Assembly (NCBI GenBank): GCA_964345925.1
Contig: CAYFSP010000029.1
Span: 1-22,123, forward strand
Direction: 5' to 3'
From: Miniphocaeibacter sp964345925
Lineage (GTDB): Bacteria > Bacillota > Clostridia > Tissierellales > Peptoniphilaceae
Length of the DNA stretch: 22,123 nt
Shown piece by piece: positions 7,569-14,890 of the stretch; positions within the stretch are counted from its first letter, which is position 1; every line of letters begins with the position of its first letter. A model generated the notes under the pieces. It had not been told where the DNA came from. It was given only the letters and a program-made list of their open reading frames with translations, and made no database searches. Position numbers and translations under genes: made by a program.

Positions 7569-7988
7569 AGAAGTATTATAATTTGTAATAGTATCAGATA
7601 GTTTTTCAACTAAGTATACACTTTCGTCTAAATCGAAATCATTTTCTTTAGGTATATAGAAATAAAAAGTATTGTCTATTAATTCTATATATCCAGTTAA
7701 TTTATCACCTGTATATATAAAAACATCCTCTGAAAGTTTATCCTCTACAAATGTTCCTTTGTCTATTAAGTTATTATCAATGAATACTTCAAAAGTATCA
7801 TCTTTAAAATTTAACTGTAATTGTTTACCATCTATTTTATCTATAGATTGATACGTTCCAACTAATTCTTCAGTCATACTTTCAGGCAAATTATTTTTTC
7901 TATTGCCAATTACAAGGGCAATGGCTAAAATAGCTGCAAATATTAAAATTATTATTAAACTTCTTTTATCTTTCATTGGTATTCTCAC
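7539..7988 (-). CDS. Small membrane-anchored protein of unknown function
   Basis: I do not recognise this protein. It has a short basic N-terminus, one hydrophobic segment (SLIIILIFAAILAIALVIG, about residues 9-27) and an extracytoplasmic part of about 120 residues rich in beta-prone and acidic stretches (ELVGTYQSIDKIDGKQLQLN, DDTFEVFIDNNLIDKGTF, YTGDKLTGYIELIDNTFYFY). This resembles the small 'lipocalin-like/DUF' solute-sensing or stress domains of Firmicutes. It has no lipobox cysteine, so it is anchored by the helix. GTG 7988 or ATG 7976 could be the start; neither has a clear ribosome site. After collapsing the false gap, its stop lies about 13 nt from the DUF2871-like start, so the two form one transcription unit. 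Confidence 0.7.
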   Translation of the reverse strand: MRIPMKDKRSLIIILIFAAILAIALVIGNRKNNLPESMTEELVGTYQSIDKIDGKQLQLNFKDDTFEVFIDNNLIDKGTFVEDKLSEDVFIYTGDKLTGYIELIDNTFYFYIPKENDFDLDESVYLVEKLSDTITNYNTSSTDAVTETN

Positions 7989-8078
7989 TATAGATTTATT
8001 TTAATCATCATATAATATATTATTTTACTATATTAAAATTAATTGGAATAATTAATATAGCAATTAAGGAATTTTTAA

Positions 8079-8861
8079 TTACTCTACTTCCATTGTTATA
8101 AAGAACTCTTCTCCTTCATGATCTATTTCTTTTATTTCAGTATATACATCCTTGTAGTCATTTTTAAATTTTTTAGAAAAACTGAGATCACCCCACATAT
8201 GCATTGGGAATAATACCTCTGGTGAAACTTGTTCTAAAAAATAGGAAACTCCTAGGCTATAATTTTCTTTAAGTCTAGGATCTACTGGGAAAAATGCTAT
8301 ATCCACTTGATCTGTTTGTATTTTATCGACTTCTCTCCTAAAGTCTTCTTTCATTTTTTTCTTTTCTTCTTCCGTATCATTAGGCCAAACCCAATCGTTT
8401 AAATCTCCAGCATGATAGAAGTTAACATATGGCAATTCAACTAGTATAGAAAAACCCTTATCCGTTGATCCATATGTGAAAAATTCTATATCATGATACA
8501 ATAAACTATCATTTTCATCTAAAAAGAATACATTATCCTTTTTCCAAAATTTTTTTAAAGTATCAATATCTACATCTTTACTATCCACAGGATTATTTAA
8601 ATATATGATATTTTCATCCTTGTAAAGCTCCATTATATCCTTAGATAATATATAAATATTATCATCAAAATCACCATATTTAAATATATCCTTAGAAAAG
8701 TGGTCATTATGAGAATGAGTTGCTATAAATACAGTTTTTTTACCCTTCCTTGGATTAGGTAACTTTCCTTCAAAATAATCTATTATGAAAAAATAATCTT
8801 TAGTTTCTATTGTAAAACAGCTATGTTTTATGAATTTTATGATTATATCAAAAGTTTCCAT
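8079..8861 (-). CDS. MBL-fold metallo-hydrolase
   Basis: A 260-residue metallo-beta-lactamase-fold hydrolase. The metal motif HxHxDH is present as ATHSHNDHFS (His49, His51, Asp53, His54). Further ligands are FYHAGDLNDW (His150, Asp153) and PMHMWGD (His221). The overall shape, with the N-terminal IKFIKHSCFTIET strand pair, resembles UlaG/YycJ-like stand-alone hydrolases acting on small phosphodiesters or lactones rather than antibiotic lactamases. No signal peptide, so it acts in the cytoplasm. The ATG at 8861 follows AGGAGG at ideal spacing. The gene is first in the minus-strand group and divergent from the ybaK operon. The substrate cannot be told. Confidence 0.88.
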   Translation of the reverse strand: METFDIIIKFIKHSCFTIETKDYFFIIDYFEGKLPNPRKGKKTVFIATHSHNDHFSKDIFKYGDFDDNIYILSKDIMELYKDENIIYLNNPVDSKDVDIDTLKKFWKKDNVFFLDENDSLLYHDIEFFTYGSTDKGFSILVELPYVNFYHAGDLNDWVWPNDTEEEKKKMKEDFRREVDKIQTDQVDIAFFPVDPRLKENYSLGVSYFLEQVSPEVLFPMHMWGDLSFSKKFKNDYKDVYTEIKEIDHEGEEFFITMEVE

Positions 8862-8877
8862 AAATACCTCCTATATT

Positions 8878-8924
8878 ATTATACCCTTTGTTCTAGTATA
8901 GTATACTGTATATAATGGGTATAA
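8878..8924. promoter_or_regulatory. Divergent promoter with two concentric dyads
   Basis: TTATACCC (8879-8886) is the reverse complement of GGGTATAA (8917-8924). AGTATAGTATACT (8895-8907) is a 13-nt dyad around nearly the same centre (8901). The plus-strand promoter would be TTGTTC (8888-8893), a 17-nt spacer and TATAAT (8911-8916). A minus-strand TATAAT lies at 8883-8878. Both -10 boxes touch the outer dyad arms, so one bound repressor could shut both directions. Confidence 0.5.
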
Positions 8925-8941
8925 ATAAAGATGGTGATTAA

Positions 8942-9415
8942 ATGAAAATTATAAAGACGAATGCAATGAGATTTTTAGAGTCAAAAAAAGTAGATTTTGA
9001 AATAATAAACTATGAAGTTGACGAGAATATTGACGGAATTTCAGTTGCTAATAAATTAAAAGAAGATATTAATATGGTGTTTAAAACTCTTGTAACAGTT
9101 GGAGCGGATAAGAACAATTATGTGTTTTTAATACCTGTTGCAAAGGAATTAAATTTAAAGAAAGCTGCCAAGTCGGTAAATATTAAAAAAATTGAAATGA
9201 TTCATGTTAAGGATTTAAAAAATCTAACTGGTTATATTAGAGGAGGTTGCTCTCCCATAGGAATGAAAAAATTATTTAAAACGGTTATAGATACATCGAT
9301 TAATAATTGTGAAAAAATATATGTAAGTGGAGGAAGTCTAGGAACTCAAATTAAAATATCTCCAAAGGATTTAATAAAAGTTATAAATGCAGATATTTAT
9401 GATTTAGTAGATTAG
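8942..9415 (+). CDS. ybaK: Cys-tRNA(Pro) deacylase, YbaK/EbsC family
   Basis: YbaK-type enzymes hydrolyse cysteine wrongly attached to tRNA-Pro. The 157-residue protein matches the family's usual length. It has the VFKTL segment with conserved Lys48, FLIPVAKELNLKKAAKS, and the glycine-rich GYIRGGCSPIGMKK substrate loop (about 98-111), ending with a beta-strand and short helix (GTQIKISPKDLIKVINA). It is first in an operon that goes on with two cysteine/glutamate ligases; the shared theme of cysteine handling may be meaningful. The promoter is the TATAAT at 8911-8916. The next gene starts 8 nt after its stop. Confidence 0.9.
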   Translation: MKIIKTNAMRFLESKKVDFEIINYEVDENIDGISVANKLKEDINMVFKTLVTVGADKNNYVFLIPVAKELNLKKAAKSVNIKKIEMIHVKDLKNLTGYIRGGCSPIGMKKLFKTVIDTSINNCEKIYVSGGSLGTQIKISPKDLIKVINADIYDLVD

Positions 9416-9423
9416 TTAAAAAT

Positions 9424-10719
9424 ATGAATAGAGAAGATAAAATAAATAAAATTGCCAATTATATAAAATCTGGTGAAAAATTAAAAGAGGATATCACAAT
9501 TGGCGTGGAAATGGAAAATTTCATTGTTGATAAAGATAGTTTAAAGACGGTATCTTATTATGGAAAAAATGGAGTAAGAGAAACCCTAGAGTTTATAGAA
9601 AAAGATGGATTTACTCCTTATAAGGAAGGAGAATATATTCTAGGACTTGAAAAAGGTGATATTAGTATAAGCACAGAACCAGGAAGTCAGTTTGAAATTG
9701 CAATAAAGTCAAATCCTGATATTGGGAATTTAGAAAATAAATTTAAAGACTTTTATAAATATATAATTCCATACTTGGATAAAAAGAATCAAGAATTGGT
9801 TTCATTAGGATACCATCCAAATATGAAAATTGATGATATAAAAATGCTACCTAAAGAAAGATATAAATATATGTACGATTACTTTAAGAATAAGGGTAAT
9901 ATGTCTCATAATATGATGAAGGGTACGGCTTCGTTACAGGTTACAATAGATTATTTAAATGAGGACGACTTTAGGAAAAAATATTTTTTATCAAATGTAT
10001 TAACTCCAATATTTTATGGTATTTTTGATAATACATATATATTTGAAAAGAAACCAGCAGATATTTATACAATTAGACAGAAGATTTGGGAAAATACAGA
10101 TAAGGATAGGTCAGGCCTTTTTGATATAGCATTTGATAGAGGAGCTGGATACAGAAAGTATGCAGAAAAAATACTTGATACACCTCCAATATTCATAGAA
10201 GAAGATGGCAAATATATTTATACAAAGGACAGAACATTAGATGATATAACAGATGAATACGAGCTTACAGAAGAACTTTTATTTCACGCTCTATCCATAG
10301 TATTTCCAGATATTAGAGTGAAGACGTATATGGAATTTAGAATGTTCGATGAACTTCCATATCCTTTAAACTTTGCGGCAGTAGCCTTAGTTAAAGGACT
10401 ATTTTACAATGATGAAAACTTAAGAAAGATTTGTAAAATATCAAAGGGTACAACTTATGAAGAAGCTTTAAAAGGAAAAGAAGAAGTGCAAAAACATGGA
10501 ATTCATGCTGTTTATTTAGGTAAAACGGTATTAGAACACGGAAAGATGCTAGCAAGATTTGCAAAGGATGGACTAGAGGAAAATGAAAAACACTACTTGG
10601 ATCCATTAATAGAAATGTTGGAAGAGGGAAAGACTTTAAGGGATAAATTTGCAGAAAAATATAAAGAAGAAGGATTAAAAAAAGCGGTGGAATCGTCAAT
10701 ATTGAAACTGGAAAAATAA
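9424..10719 (+). CDS. Glutamate-cysteine ligase, plant/EgtA type (GCS2 family)
   Basis: These enzymes use ATP to couple cysteine to the gamma-carboxyl of glutamate. The 431-residue protein shows the GCS2 pattern: IGVEMENFIV (Glu29, Glu31) in the Mg/glutamate site, STEPGSQFEIAI (Glu85, Glu91), then HNMMKGTASLQVTIDY, the family's conserved nucleotide-side segment, and the C-terminal FRMFDELP. Size agrees with plant-type GCL and EgtA, not with E. coli GshA. It is directly followed, with no spacer, by an ATP-grasp ligase, so the product may be passed on. Substrate specificity for cysteine is inferred from the family; other gamma-glutamyl acceptors are possible. Confidence 0.85.
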   Translation: MNREDKINKIANYIKSGEKLKEDITIGVEMENFIVDKDSLKTVSYYGKNGVRETLEFIEKDGFTPYKEGEYILGLEKGDISISTEPGSQFEIAIKSNPDIGNLENKFKDFYKYIIPYLDKKNQELVSLGYHPNMKIDDIKMLPKERYKYMYDYFKNKGNMSHNMMKGTASLQVTIDYLNEDDFRKKYFLSNVLTPIFYGIFDNTYIFEKKPADIYTIRQKIWENTDKDRSGLFDIAFDRGAGYRKYAEKILDTPPIFIEEDGKYIYTKDRTLDDITDEYELTEELLFHALSIVFPDIRVKTYMEFRMFDELPYPLNFAAVALVKGLFYNDENLRKICKISKGTTYEEALKGKEEVQKHGIHAVYLGKTVLEHGKMLARFAKDGLEENEKHYLDPLIEMLEEGKTLRDKFAEKYKEEGLKKAVESSILKLEK

Positions 10720-12045
10720 ATGTATAATGATAAATATGTAGAGGAATATATAAGTATAATAAAAAAAGATGAGAAGAAATATTATAAAGATTATTTGAAA
10801 ATGCTAGACAAGGTAAATAATTCTAATGCAATATATAAGGGAGAACCAATACCTGTAACGTATCAAGGGCTTTTTTATGATAAGGACAGCAAAGAAGACT
10901 TTCAGTATATTTCAAATACTTTAATGTCCATAACAAGAAAGATAACAAAAGAATATGTGGAGAATAAAGAGTATAGAAAACTATTTAAATTCTCAAAGGA
11001 ATTGGAAAAATTAATAAAACATGATCCAGGTTACGATATACCAGTGCCTATTTGTAGGTATGATGTTTTTTATAATGGAAGAGATAAATTTAAATTTGTA
11101 GAATTTAATACAGATGGTTCATCAGCAATGAATGAAGACAATACATTAGGTCAAATTTTACTTGAAACAGAAGCTATGAAAGAACTTGGAGAAAAATATA
11201 CACTTACAAATGTGGATTTAATAAATAGATGGGCAGAAAAGTCTTATAATATTTATAAGGAATATAAAGGAGAAGGTGATAAGCCAAATGTGGCAATAGT
11301 CGACTCATTGGAAATAGGAACTCCTTATGAATTTAGAGAATTTAAGAAAGCATATGAAAAATTAGGACTAAAATGTGAAATAGTTGACATTAAGGATTTA
11401 GAATACAGAAATGGCAAACTTGTCCACAATGATTTTGAAATAGACTTAGTCTATCGAAGAATAGTAACTGTGGAACTTATGAATATTATAGATAAAGTAC
11501 AACCATTTTTAAATGCTTATATGGACAATGCATTTATGATGCTTGGTTCATTTAGAAGTCAGATAATGCACTACAAACCGACATATAAAATATTTAGACT
11601 AGAGGAAACGAGAAGACTTTTAACAGAGGAAGAAAATTCCTTCTTAGAAAAATCAATACCATTTACTGAGGAATTTGAATCTGAAAAGGACTTTAAAATA
11701 GTTAGTGAAAATAAAAATGACTATATATTAAAACCTTCAGATGACTATGCGTCTCATGGAATATATACGGGAAGAGATCATAGTAAAGAGGAATTCGATA
11801 AAATATTAAGAGAAATAATTGGAACAGGATATATTTATCAGGAATATTACGATATGGATCCAATACAATTTGTTGAATTCAATGAAGATGGTAAATTAGA
11901 AGTTAACGATTTTGGTGCAGTACTTGGCATGTTCATATACGATGAAGAATTTATAGCGCCTTACACGAGAATAGGAAAGGACAATTTAATATCAGGAGCA
12001 AGAAAATATTACACGGCTCCAAATATATATATAGAAAAAAGATAA
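10720..12045 (+). CDS. Glutathionylspermidine-synthase-like ATP-grasp ligase
   Basis: The 441-residue protein resembles the ATP-grasp amide ligase domain of glutathionylspermidine synthase. It has PVPICRYDVFYNG and KFKFVEFNTDGSSAMNEDN (about 105-145), a central DLVYRRIVTVELM, the ATP-lysine region DYILKPSDDYASHGIYTG, and DPIQFVEFNEDGKLEVNDFG followed by an ISGARKYYTAP tail. There is no amidase domain as in E. coli Gsp. The ATG begins right after the stop of the ligase gene, which argues for translational coupling. Inference: it adds a glycine, amine or amino acid to gamma-glutamyl-cysteine, so it could stand in for GshB or make a different thiol. The reaction is not proven by sequence. Confidence 0.8.
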   Translation: MYNDKYVEEYISIIKKDEKKYYKDYLKMLDKVNNSNAIYKGEPIPVTYQGLFYDKDSKEDFQYISNTLMSITRKITKEYVENKEYRKLFKFSKELEKLIKHDPGYDIPVPICRYDVFYNGRDKFKFVEFNTDGSSAMNEDNTLGQILLETEAMKELGEKYTLTNVDLINRWAEKSYNIYKEYKGEGDKPNVAIVDSLEIGTPYEFREFKKAYEKLGLKCEIVDIKDLEYRNGKLVHNDFEIDLVYRRIVTVELMNIIDKVQPFLNAYMDNAFMMLGSFRSQIMHYKPTYKIFRLEETRRLLTEEENSFLEKSIPFTEEFESEKDFKIVSENKNDYILKPSDDYASHGIYTGRDHSKEEFDKILREIIGTGYIYQEYYDMDPIQFVEFNEDGKLEVNDFGAVLGMFIYDEEFIAPYTRIGKDNLISGARKYYTAPNIYIEKR

Positions 12046-12057
12046 GGAAGTGTTTAA

Positions 12058-12981
12058 ATGTCAGCACTAATGAGTACGATGATTATACTCTTTGCAGTAA
12101 TTATAGTGGGCTATATAGCTGGAAAAGCAAATTTCATAGATAATGAATCAAATAAGAAATTTTCTACATTAATGTTATATATAACATCTCCATTTTTAAT
12201 AATATCATCTGTAACAACAAGTAAACCCTCAGATGTTCCAGTAAATATTTTTAAAGTAATGGCAATAGGAATAGTGTTTTATGCTATATTAATATTATTT
12301 GCAAAATTATATGTGAAAATTATTCCACTAAATGAATTTGAACTACCTGTATACGAAGCAGCAATTATTTTTGGAAATACTTCCTTTCTAGGTTATCCAG
12401 TATTTAAGGCATTGTTGGGAGATTCAGCTATTTTCGTATCAACAATACTAAACTTACCATTTAATATACTTCTGTTTTCATACGGTATATATTTATTTAC
12501 AAAAGGTTCTAAAAAATCAAAAGTAACATTGAAAAATTTGATTAACCCTGGTTTTATTTCTGCAATATTAGCATTATTAATTTACTTAACAGGGATAAAA
12601 ATACCTTTTTTAGTAAGTGAAATATTTTCATCAGTAGGGGGAATAACCATTCCTTTATCAATGTTATTAATTGGTTCATCATTATCAAAAGTAGAAATTG
12701 GTTATTTGTTAAAAGATATTAAGGCTTTAATTTATTGTGTGATAAAACTCGTTATATTACCTGTAATTATATTTTTTATAACAAAAGCTATAGGCTTAGA
12801 ACCATATTTAATAAAAATGATAACTATAAATATTGGTTTCCCTTCAGCTTCAATGATTGTAATGTTGGCGACACAGTTTAATAAATCTACAAGATCGGCA
12901 TCTATTGTGGTTTTCATGAGTACTTTACTATCCGTTGCCACAATACCTTTAATAGAAAAATTCCTGTTTGCATTAATTTAA
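12058..12981 (+). CDS. AEC-family (auxin efflux carrier-like) permease
   Basis: A 307-residue membrane protein with about ten helices in two repeats. Family signs are an N-terminal helix ending GKANFID, YITSPFLIISS, FGNTSFLGYPVFKALLG near the middle, PLSMLLIGSSLSK (crossover segment) and INIGFPSASMIVMLATQFN in the second crossover. Bacterial members move organic acids such as malate, or small amino compounds. It is 12 nt downstream of the ATP-grasp gene with AAGGAAG before its ATG, so it belongs to that operon and may carry the ligase product or a precursor; that link is inference. Confidence 0.87.
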   Translation: MSALMSTMIILFAVIIVGYIAGKANFIDNESNKKFSTLMLYITSPFLIISSVTTSKPSDVPVNIFKVMAIGIVFYAILILFAKLYVKIIPLNEFELPVYEAAIIFGNTSFLGYPVFKALLGDSAIFVSTILNLPFNILLFSYGIYLFTKGSKKSKVTLKNLINPGFISAILALLIYLTGIKIPFLVSEIFSSVGGITIPLSMLLIGSSLSKVEIGYLLKDIKALIYCVIKLVILPVIIFFITKAIGLEPYLIKMITINIGFPSASMIVMLATQFNKSTRSASIVVFMSTLLSVATIPLIEKFLFALI

Positions 12982-13034
12982 ACTATTATGTTAATTAGGA
13001 GTACTTTAAATATTAAATGAATATAAGGTGGAAT

Positions 13035-13343
13035 ATGAAAATTAAAATTGATTTTAATAAAGGAAAGAAATATTTAACAATTATAGGATTTTTAGGTATA
13101 ATCATATATTTGTTAATAGAGGTGGTTTATAATGAAGAAATATTAATAGAAGTATTGAAAAAATTTATAGCTCCAATATTAATATTATTTCTATTAAATA
13201 CAAAGGATGAAAAAAACAAACCAGAATCAGCTGAAAAAATAATAAGTACTTCAAATATAGTATTATTTGTAATAGGGATTATAAATACATTCTATATTTA
13301 TGGATATATTATTGGCGCATTAATAGCAATATTTAAAAATTAG
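13035..13343 (+). CDS. Small membrane protein, unknown function
   Basis: I do not recognise this protein. About 102 residues from ATG 13035 (or 108 from ATG 13017). The later start is nearer to AAGGTGG at 13025-13031, although the spacing is tight; the earlier start has AGGAG 15 nt upstream, which is too far. Three hydrophobic segments are visible (YLTIIGFLGIIIYLLIEVV, FIAPILILFLLN and NIVLFVIGIINTFYIYGYII), with a lysine/glutamate-rich loop between the second and third. No terminator separates it from the AEC transporter gene, so it probably ends the operon. Confidence 0.6.
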   Translation: MKIKIDFNKGKKYLTIIGFLGIIIYLLIEVVYNEEILIEVLKKFIAPILILFLLNTKDEKNKPESAEKIISTSNIVLFVIGIINTFYIYGYIIGALIAIFKN

Positions 13344-13370
13344 GATATAGATTTTTCTATATCTTTTTTT
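13344..13370 (+). terminator. Rho-independent terminator of the ybaK operon
   Basis: GATATAG (13344-13350) pairs with CTATATC (13357-13363), followed by seven T. It directly overlaps the end of the small membrane protein gene. Confidence 0.75.
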
Positions 13371-13441
13371 ATTAAAATCATAATGGTAATAAGAATATTT
13401 ATTATGCAAAAGCAAATGGTTAAAAATAGCTAATGTTAATT

Positions 13442-13457
13442 TTATTTGCGCAAATAA
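13442..13457. promoter_or_regulatory. 16-bp perfect palindrome, candidate operator of the XRE regulator
   Basis: TTATTTGCGCAAATAA is fully symmetric. It lies 61 bp before the XRE gene. Related half-sites (GCAAAT, ATTTG) occur at about 13410-13425 and 13465-13470. Placement and symmetry suit an autoregulatory site for a dimeric HTH protein. Confidence 0.45.
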
Positions 13458-13518
13458 TAAGCACATTTGATAGATTTTTATTTAAGGATTTTGTATTGTC
13501 TTAGTAGGAGGTGGATAT

Positions 13519-13950
13519 ATGACAAAGTTTTATGAAAGAATTTATAGATTAAGAAAAGAGCGAGGTTTAACTCAGGAGGAAATTGCAAATGAATTAAATG
13601 TTTCAAGACAGACTATTTCCAATTGGGAAACAGGTTCGGCTCAACCTACTATTGATAAGGCAATAGAGTTAGCAAATCTATATGATGTCTCTATGGATGA
13701 GTTAGTAGGAAAAAATATTAAGTCGGTAAAAAAAGTAAGCCATATATTAATGTCATTATTAAATGAAAAAATTAATATATATTTAGAGAAGAACTCATTT
13801 TTTGTTTCTCAAGATTTGGTAATAAAAAACTGTCAACTTATAGAAGTAAATGTAAATAGTATTAGAATAATTGTTGAAAAACGAAAAGATAGAATAGAGA
13901 AATTAATTTTATTAAAAGATGTACTAGGTTTTGAAAGAGGAGTGATATAG
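13519..13950 (+). CDS. XRE-family (HTH_3) transcriptional regulator with a C-terminal beta-type domain
   Basis: The 143-residue protein has an N-terminal helix-turn-helix (residues 8-62): LRKERGLTQEEIANELNVSR, QTISNWETG, then the typical DVSMDELVG end. The C-terminal part (about 74-143) has alternating hydrophobic strands and a KRKDRIEKLILLKDV stretch. The ATG at 13519 follows AGGAGGTGG. The next gene begins immediately after the stop and encodes a membrane protein whose C-terminus looks related to this one, so the two may form a regulator and membrane-partner pair. Signal and targets are unknown. A 16-bp palindrome upstream suggests autoregulation. Confidence 0.88.
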   Translation: MTKFYERIYRLRKERGLTQEEIANELNVSRQTISNWETGSAQPTIDKAIELANLYDVSMDELVGKNIKSVKKVSHILMSLLNEKINIYLEKNSFFVSQDLVIKNCQLIEVNVNSIRIIVEKRKDRIEKLILLKDVLGFERGVI

Positions 13951-14310
13951 ATGGATTTTATTTGGTTTCCCATAGTAATGGCAGCGATTATAATCATATA
14001 CAAACTAGATGATTTAATAAAGGTTTATAAAAATAGTAATAAAAGTGAAAGTGAAATGAATGAAAGTTACTTACAACAAGAACATGAGCGTTTAGAGATT
14101 ATAAATGAATTAAATTCTTTAATTGGAGAAAAATGTTGTATAAAAAGTGAAGGTTTAATATATATGTCACCTAGTAAAGATGAAGCCACATGTACTATTT
14201 TAAATGTTGATGAGACTTTTGTTGAATTGGAGTTTTTAAAAAGAAAGAAGAAGATAAATTTAATATATAAAATAGAGAATATTGAAAGTATTTCTAGAGT
14301 TATTGAATAA
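13951..14310 (+). CDS. Small membrane-anchored partner of the XRE regulator, unknown function
   Basis: A 119-residue protein with one N-terminal membrane helix (IWFPIVMAAIIIIY), a charged linker (residues 28-50) and a cytoplasmic-type domain of about 65 residues. That domain can be laid beside the C-terminus of the upstream XRE protein: LNSLIGEK (54-61) with LMSLLNEK (77-84), TCTILNV with NCQLIEV, and KRKKKINLIYKIENI with KRKDRIEKLILLKDV. I find no known family name. The start touches the stop of the regulator gene and has GAAAGAGG upstream (inside the regulator gene). Codon use is like its neighbours. Confidence 0.7.
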   Translation: MDFIWFPIVMAAIIIIYKLDDLIKVYKNSNKSESEMNESYLQQEHERLEIINELNSLIGEKCCIKSEGLIYMSPSKDEATCTILNVDETFVELEFLKRKKKINLIYKIENIESISRVIE

Positions 14311-14317
14311 AGAAAAA

Positions 14318-14659
14318 GCTTGTAGCAATTTTAAATATATAATTGTAATAGATGATGATACCTTTAAATCACAACATCCAAATTATAAAGAGTTGCAAGA
14401 AAAACTGGAAAAAGCTTAAGTCATTTTTTAACAAAATGACTTAAGCTTTTATAGAATACTTTGGTAATAAAAAATATAATTTAGTTGTCGAAGGAGTCTA
14501 CGAAGATAGTAACGTGTATAAAACTACCAGATAGCTACAAAGCGTAGCTGGACAATTATATATGACTCTGCTAAATCTTTTTCAATAGATAATAATCGCA
14601 CAGAAGAAGATGAAAAAATTATAGAGATAGAGAAAATTCATGATTTTGTTTCACATTGA
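14318..14659 (+). pseudogene. Decayed zeta/PezT-like toxin kinase gene
   Basis: No intact frame exists, but three pieces recall zeta toxins (UDP-N-acetylglucosamine kinases of toxin-antitoxin pairs). Piece one, 14318-14419, reads FKYIIVIDDDTFKSQHPNYK then ELQEKLEKA and a stop, close to the family's ID-DTFRSQHP-Y region. Piece two, 14466-14534, reads YNLVVEGVYEDSNVYKTT and a stop, the family's GYN-VIEGT strand. Piece three, 14558-14659, reads IYDSAKSFSIDNN then a charged tail, like the C-terminal YDS segment; this last match is weak. The Walker A N-terminus and the middle of the gene are gone. No epsilon/PezA antitoxin is seen. It is therefore non-functional debris just upstream of the cas operon. 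Confidence 0.6.
14410..14450. terminator. Perfect 18-bp hairpin, probable terminator
   Basis: The arm 14410-14427 (AAAAGCTTAAGTCATTTT) is the exact reverse complement of 14433-14450, with a 5-nt loop. The right arm ends in TTTT. It sits about 100 nt after the XRE-partner gene and inside the decayed toxin gene, and could end transcription from the regulator pair before the cas promoter. Confidence 0.55.
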
Positions 14660-14838
14660 TTTATCCGAAAAAGGTCGGTATTCCATATTGTTCTAATAAT
14701 GAATACTTTGATATTAATACTATAATCGTCCTATAAGATTATTAAAATTATCTAGAACTATATGTGGAGAAATTTTTTATATAATACCATTAATCTTGAG
14801 TTTAGGAATATTCACAAGCATAAGTTACTTAATTAAAT
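14660..14838. other. Non-coding stretch upstream of the cas promoter
   Basis: Only short open stretches occur here, for example one ending at about 14736 that reads LIYPKKVGIPYCSNNEYFDI. I cannot assign it to a family. It may be more gene debris. I see no repeat array or tRNA here. Confidence 0.4.
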
Positions 14839-14839
14839 A

Positions 14840-14848
14840 TGATATAAT
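14840..14848 (+). promoter_or_regulatory. Extended -10 promoter of the cas operon
   Basis: TGATATAAT is a perfect TATAAT with an extended TGn element. No good -35 is seen, as is common with extended -10 promoters. The predicted leader to the cas3 ATG is about 36 nt, with GGAGG at 14876-14880. Confidence 0.5.
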
Positions 14849-14890
14849 TTAATCCAGCAACGCAAATTTATAAATGGAGGCAATGTAGTA

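Noticed and set aside
7989..8078. Inverted repeat TATATTAA/TTAATATA between the MBL-hydrolase and small membrane protein genes as a terminator
   Set aside because: It is only A/T pairing with a long loop and no clean T run; too weak to call.
13371..14890. A CRISPR array or leader upstream of cas3
   Set aside because: No regularly spaced repeats are present. The short dyads here differ from one another.
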